Shown piece by piece: positions 14,164 through 16,284 of a stretch of 16,284 nt of DNA. Position numbers and translations under genes: made by a program. Source of the DNA: an uncultured Clostridia bacterium (GTDB lineage: Bacteria > Bacillota > Clostridia > TANB77 > CAG-508); assembly GCA_904419095.1 (NCBI GenBank), contig CAJFQT010000020.1:1-16284 (forward strand), read 5' to 3'. Every line of letters starts with the position of its first letter. The first letter of the stretch is position 1. Below the pieces are notes generated by a model. The model was given only the letters and a program-made list of their open reading frames with translations, was not told where the DNA came from and made no database searches.

Positions 14164-15538
14164 GTGTTAATAAATCACTAATTTCTGTTACAGTTCCAGC
14201 ACCTAATGTAAGAATAATATCGTTTTCTTTTACATTATCTTTTAGATAATTTATACATTCCTCAAAATTAGGTATATATAAAGCATTTTTTCCTAAAAAT
14301 TTAATCTTATTTGCTAAATCTTGTGAACTGATATTATATGTGTTTGTTTCTCTAGCAGCATATATATCTAAAAGGATAATATGATCAAAGTTCATAAGAG
14401 CACTTGCAAAATCATCTAGTAAATTTTTGGTTCTACTATATGTATGAGGTTGAAATACTACCCAAGATTCATTGTATTTTTTATTTTTTAAAGAGTTAGC
14501 TGTTGCTCTAATTTCTGTAGGATGATGACCATAATCATCATAAATACGAGCATTGTTAATCTTACCTTTAAACTCAAAACGTCTATGTGCACCAGTAAAT
14601 TTTTTAAGAGCTTTTTGAATATATTTTTTATCAATGTTATATGCGTCACATAAGCATATACAAGCTAGTGCATTTAATACATTGTGCATTCCAGGTACAG
14701 AAAGAGAAATACTAGAATAAATGTCGTTATTTTTATAAACGTCAAAACTAGCAAATCCATCATCATCAAAAGAAATATTATCAGCATAAAAATCGACATT
14801 GTGATTTTTAATCCCATATGTTACATTTTTGGCATTTGTATAGCTTATCAAATCCAAACAATTTTTATCGTCGCCATTTATTATTAATAATCCATCATTT
14901 GGTAATAATTTTACATATTTAATGAAAGCATTTTTTATATTTTCAAAATTTTTAAAATAATCTAAATGATCATTATCAATATTTAAAATTATTTCAGCTT
15001 TAGGTGAAAACTTTAGGAAACTTTCAACATATTCACAAGCCTCAATTATGAAATGTTCACTATTACCAACTTTATAGTTACCATCTATTTGCTTTAAGTA
15101 GGCACCTACTTGTATACTAGGGTCAGTTAAAGCTTCCAAAAAGCAAAGTGAAACCATTGATGTTGTAGTAGTTTTTCCATGAGTTCCAGAGATACAAATA
15201 GTATCCTTAAAACATCTAGTAATTTCGCCTAAAAAATCTGCTCTTTCAATAGTTGGAATATTATTTTTTTGTGCTTCAATCATTTCAGGATCATCTTTTT
15301 TTATGGCAGCAGAATAAACAACTACATCAGATTTTTTAACATCTTCTATAGAATGCCCAATAGTAACAGGAATTCCCATCTTATTTAGTTTATCTGTGGT
15401 TTCAGAATGTGCCCAATCAGAGCCAGTGACATTAAATCTCCAGTTTTTTAATATAGCGGCAATACCGCTCATACTTACTCCACCAATTCCTATCATATGT
15501 ATATTTTTATATTTTTTTAAATTTTCTATATTTGGCAT
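14153..15538 (-). CDS. murC: UDP-N-acetylmuramate--L-alanine ligase (MurC)
   Basis: A 461-residue cytoplasmic enzyme that adds L-Ala to UDP-MurNAc at the cost of ATP, the first amino-acid step of peptidoglycan precursor synthesis. Full family landmarks are seen: the Rossmann-like UDP-binding loop GIGGVSMSGIA (17-27), P-loop GTHGKTTT (118-125), EACEY (166-170), LNIDNDHLDYF (185-195), GAHRRFE (316-322), DDYGHHPTEI (334-343), QPHTYSRT (363-370) and DIYAARE (391-397). MurC rather than MurD/E/F is indicated by the GIGG and HHPTEI-type motifs. Length is typical. The start ATG follows AGGGGTG on the minus strand. It is monocistronic within the window and convergent with spoIVB and the small ORF. The C-terminus ends QKK within a terminator stem. 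Confidence 0.97.
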   Translation of the reverse strand: MPNIENLKKYKNIHMIGIGGVSMSGIAAILKNWRFNVTGSDWAHSETTDKLNKMGIPVTIGHSIEDVKKSDVVVYSAAIKKDDPEMIEAQKNNIPTIERADFLGEITRCFKDTICISGTHGKTTTTSMVSLCFLEALTDPSIQVGAYLKQIDGNYKVGNSEHFIIEACEYVESFLKFSPKAEIILNIDNDHLDYFKNFENIKNAFIKYVKLLPNDGLLIINGDDKNCLDLISYTNAKNVTYGIKNHNVDFYADNISFDDDGFASFDVYKNNDIYSSISLSVPGMHNVLNALACICLCDAYNIDKKYIQKALKKFTGAHRRFEFKGKINNARIYDDYGHHPTEIRATANSLKNKKYNESWVVFQPHTYSRTKNLLDDFASALMNFDHIILLDIYAARETNTYNISSQDLANKIKFLGKNALYIPNFEECINYLKDNVKENDIILTLGAGTVTEISDLLTQKK

Positions 15539-15597
15539 TTTTTACACCCCTAATGAATATTTTTTTGAATTTTAAAATTGTATTTTATAACAGATAA

Positions 15598-15626
15598 ATT
15601 ATATAATGTAAATGTATATTTTTCAA
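15598..15626 (-). promoter_or_regulatory. SigA promoter of murC
   Basis: On the minus strand TTGAAA (15626-15621), 17 nt, then TATAAT (15603-15598). Both boxes are at or near vegetative consensus with optimal spacing. Predicted initiation near 15591 gives a leader of about 53 nt to the murC ATG at 15538. Confidence 0.72.
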
Positions 15627-15824
15627 TAGTTTTGTGCAAATTAATTGTATATATTTATATATCAATCTTTTTGATACCTCTATAAAATTAAATCTGAATT
15701 CTATTATTACAGTATTTAATATATAGTATTATATAATTGAATACCTTATCATTATTATATGATAAAACTATAATATATATTATAATATTTGTAATAAAAA
15801 ATTTAAAAAAATGTAAAAAAAAGA

Positions 15825-15849
15825 AGGAAAAACACTTTTTTTAGAGAAT
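15825..15849 (+). promoter_or_regulatory. SigH-like promoter of spoVG
   Basis: AGGAAAA (15825-15831), 14 nt, then GAAT (15846-15849). SigH promoters carry AGGAxxT-like -35 and GAAT -10 boxes, and the Bacillus spoVG promoter has the same 14-nt gap as I recall it. Initiation would be near 15856, with a leader of about 55 nt. Early stationary-phase or sporulation control is inferred from this match and the known regulation of spoVG. Confidence 0.6.
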
Positions 15850-15911
15850 AATATAATTGTACATATATATAATATGTATAATTAATACTTAAGGAAGGCG
15901 GTGCACGCAAA

Positions 15912-16193
15912 ATGCAAATTACAGATGTACGTTTAAGAAAGGTAAATTCAGAAAACAGAATGAAAGCTGTTGCTTCTGTAACATTCGATAATGAATTCGC
16001 AGTACACGATATTAAAGTTATCGAAAGTCAAAATGGATTATTTATAGCTATGCCTAGCAGAAAAACTCCAAACGGAGAATTCAGAGATATAGCTCATCCA
16101 ATTAATGCTGAAACAAGAGAGAAGATTCAAAAAGCTATATTAGAAGCTTATGAAGCTCCAGAAACTCAAGAAACAGAGGAATCAGCAGAATAA
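15912..16193 (+). CDS. spoVG: SpoVG, nucleic-acid-binding regulator
   Basis: A 93-residue small cytoplasmic protein. It matches SpoVG from the first residue: MQITDVRLRKV, then VTFDNEFAVHDIKVIE, GLFIAMPSRK and DIAHPINAETREKIQ, followed by an acidic Glu-rich tail (PETQETEESAE). SpoVG family proteins bind DNA and RNA and affect septation, cortex formation, capsule and virulence genes depending on species. It is widespread in Firmicutes including non-sporulators, so alone it would not prove sporulation, but it agrees with spoIVB nearby. The ribosome binding site is AAGGAAGGCGGTG. Codon use is enriched in GCT, GAA and AAC-type codons compared with the pilus genes, suggesting good expression. Confidence 0.97.
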   Translation: MQITDVRLRKVNSENRMKAVASVTFDNEFAVHDIKVIESQNGLFIAMPSRKTPNGEFRDIAHPINAETREKIQKAILEAYEAPETQETEESAE

Positions 16194-16203
16194 TTTATAA
16201 ATT

Positions 16204-16229
16204 AAAAGCACTTTGATGGTGCTTTTTTT
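16204..16229 (+). terminator. Rho-independent terminator of spoVG
   Basis: AAAAGCAC (16204-16211) pairs with GTGCTTTT (16219-16226) around a TTTGATG loop, and the T-run continues to 16229. It lies 11 nt after the spoVG stop. The remaining 55 nt to the window end hold only a tandem TGTGAATTTT pair and no gene. Confidence 0.9.
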
Positions 16230-16284
16230 GTGTGAATTTTATGTGAATTTTTGTAAAAAAGAAAATATATAGAAAAGCTAGAGA

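Larger units (their letters stand above)
15539..15911. other. AT-rich divergent intergenic region between murC and spoVG
   Basis: These 373 nt hold the murC promoter (15598-15626, minus) and the SigH-like spoVG promoter (15825-15849, plus). Between them (about 15627-15824) is an almost pure A/T stretch with short palindromes such as TATCAA-TCTTT-TTGATA (15660-15676) and TTATCAT...ATGATAA near 15746-15766. I see no ORF, tRNA or convincing structured RNA there. Such DNA may be bent or a binding site for AT-preferring regulators (AbrB is one known for spoVG in Bacillus), which is only a possibility here. Confidence 0.5.

Noticed and set aside
14071..14190. Read-through or recoding at the TGA of the 16-codon ORF
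   Set aside because: Continuing past TGA runs through the terminator stem and into antisense murC; murC itself encodes Trp as TGG and nothing suggests TGA recoding.
14684..14887. Plus-strand open frame inside murC
   Set aside because: Opposite conserved murC coding sequence, Ile-rich shadow product, no ribosome binding site.
16231..16251. Tandem TGTGAATTTT pair at the right edge
   Set aside because: Two short AT-rich copies only; likely chance.

Overview
The window is very AT-rich and carries spoIVB (forespore signalling protease), spoVG with a SigH-type promoter, and a murC of the low-GC Gram-positive kind. It most likely comes from an endospore-forming Clostridia-type Firmicute (Bacillota), perhaps a poorly cultured lineage. 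Genes are packed on the + strand from 1 to about 13.9 kb. murC is on the - strand, and spoVG is again on the + strand at the right edge.

Left edge (1-99): the last 32 codons of a ComEA-type helix-hairpin-helix protein. After a 12-nt gap comes one long co-directional cluster (112-12464) that I read as a divergent Tad / type IV-pilus-like assembly system. It contains a MinD-fold-like protein without a P-loop (112-729), a TadZ/CpaE-like ATPase with an altered Walker A (731-1570), a membrane-anchored TadA/CpaF-like assembly ATPase (1586-3553) and a fused TadB-TadC-like platform protein (3572-5650). Six pilin-like small membrane proteins follow (5690-9058): four start with MENASKAL, one with MENAVEAL, and one has an unrelated N-terminus. 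The cluster ends with a TadE-like protein (9110-9643) and an 870-residue TadG-like surface protein with an Ig-like module and a WLASR/VRPV C-terminal domain (9852-12464). No prepilin peptidase, TadD or secretin is present. A secretin is not expected in a monoderm.

Right part: a Rho-independent terminator closes the cluster (about 12501-12551). spoIVB follows (12700-13935), then a perfect 22-bp inverted repeat, then a 16-codon ORF with a near-perfect ribosome binding site. A bidirectional terminator is shared with the convergent murC. spo0A, the usual neighbour of spoIVB, is not here. A 373-bp very AT-rich divergent region separates murC, which has a TTGAAA-N17-TATAAT promoter, from spoVG, which has a SigH-like promoter and its own terminator.

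How the genes would work together (inference): the TadZ-like pair would position the machine and the ATPase would power it. The fused platform protein would extrude or anchor the MENASKAL proteins, and the TadE/TadG-like proteins would form minor, tip or surface components. The most unusual points are the lack of a recognisable cleavable prepilin leader on the MENASKAL proteins, the tandemly duplicated putative major subunit with an invariant N-terminal half, and the non-standard ATPase motifs.
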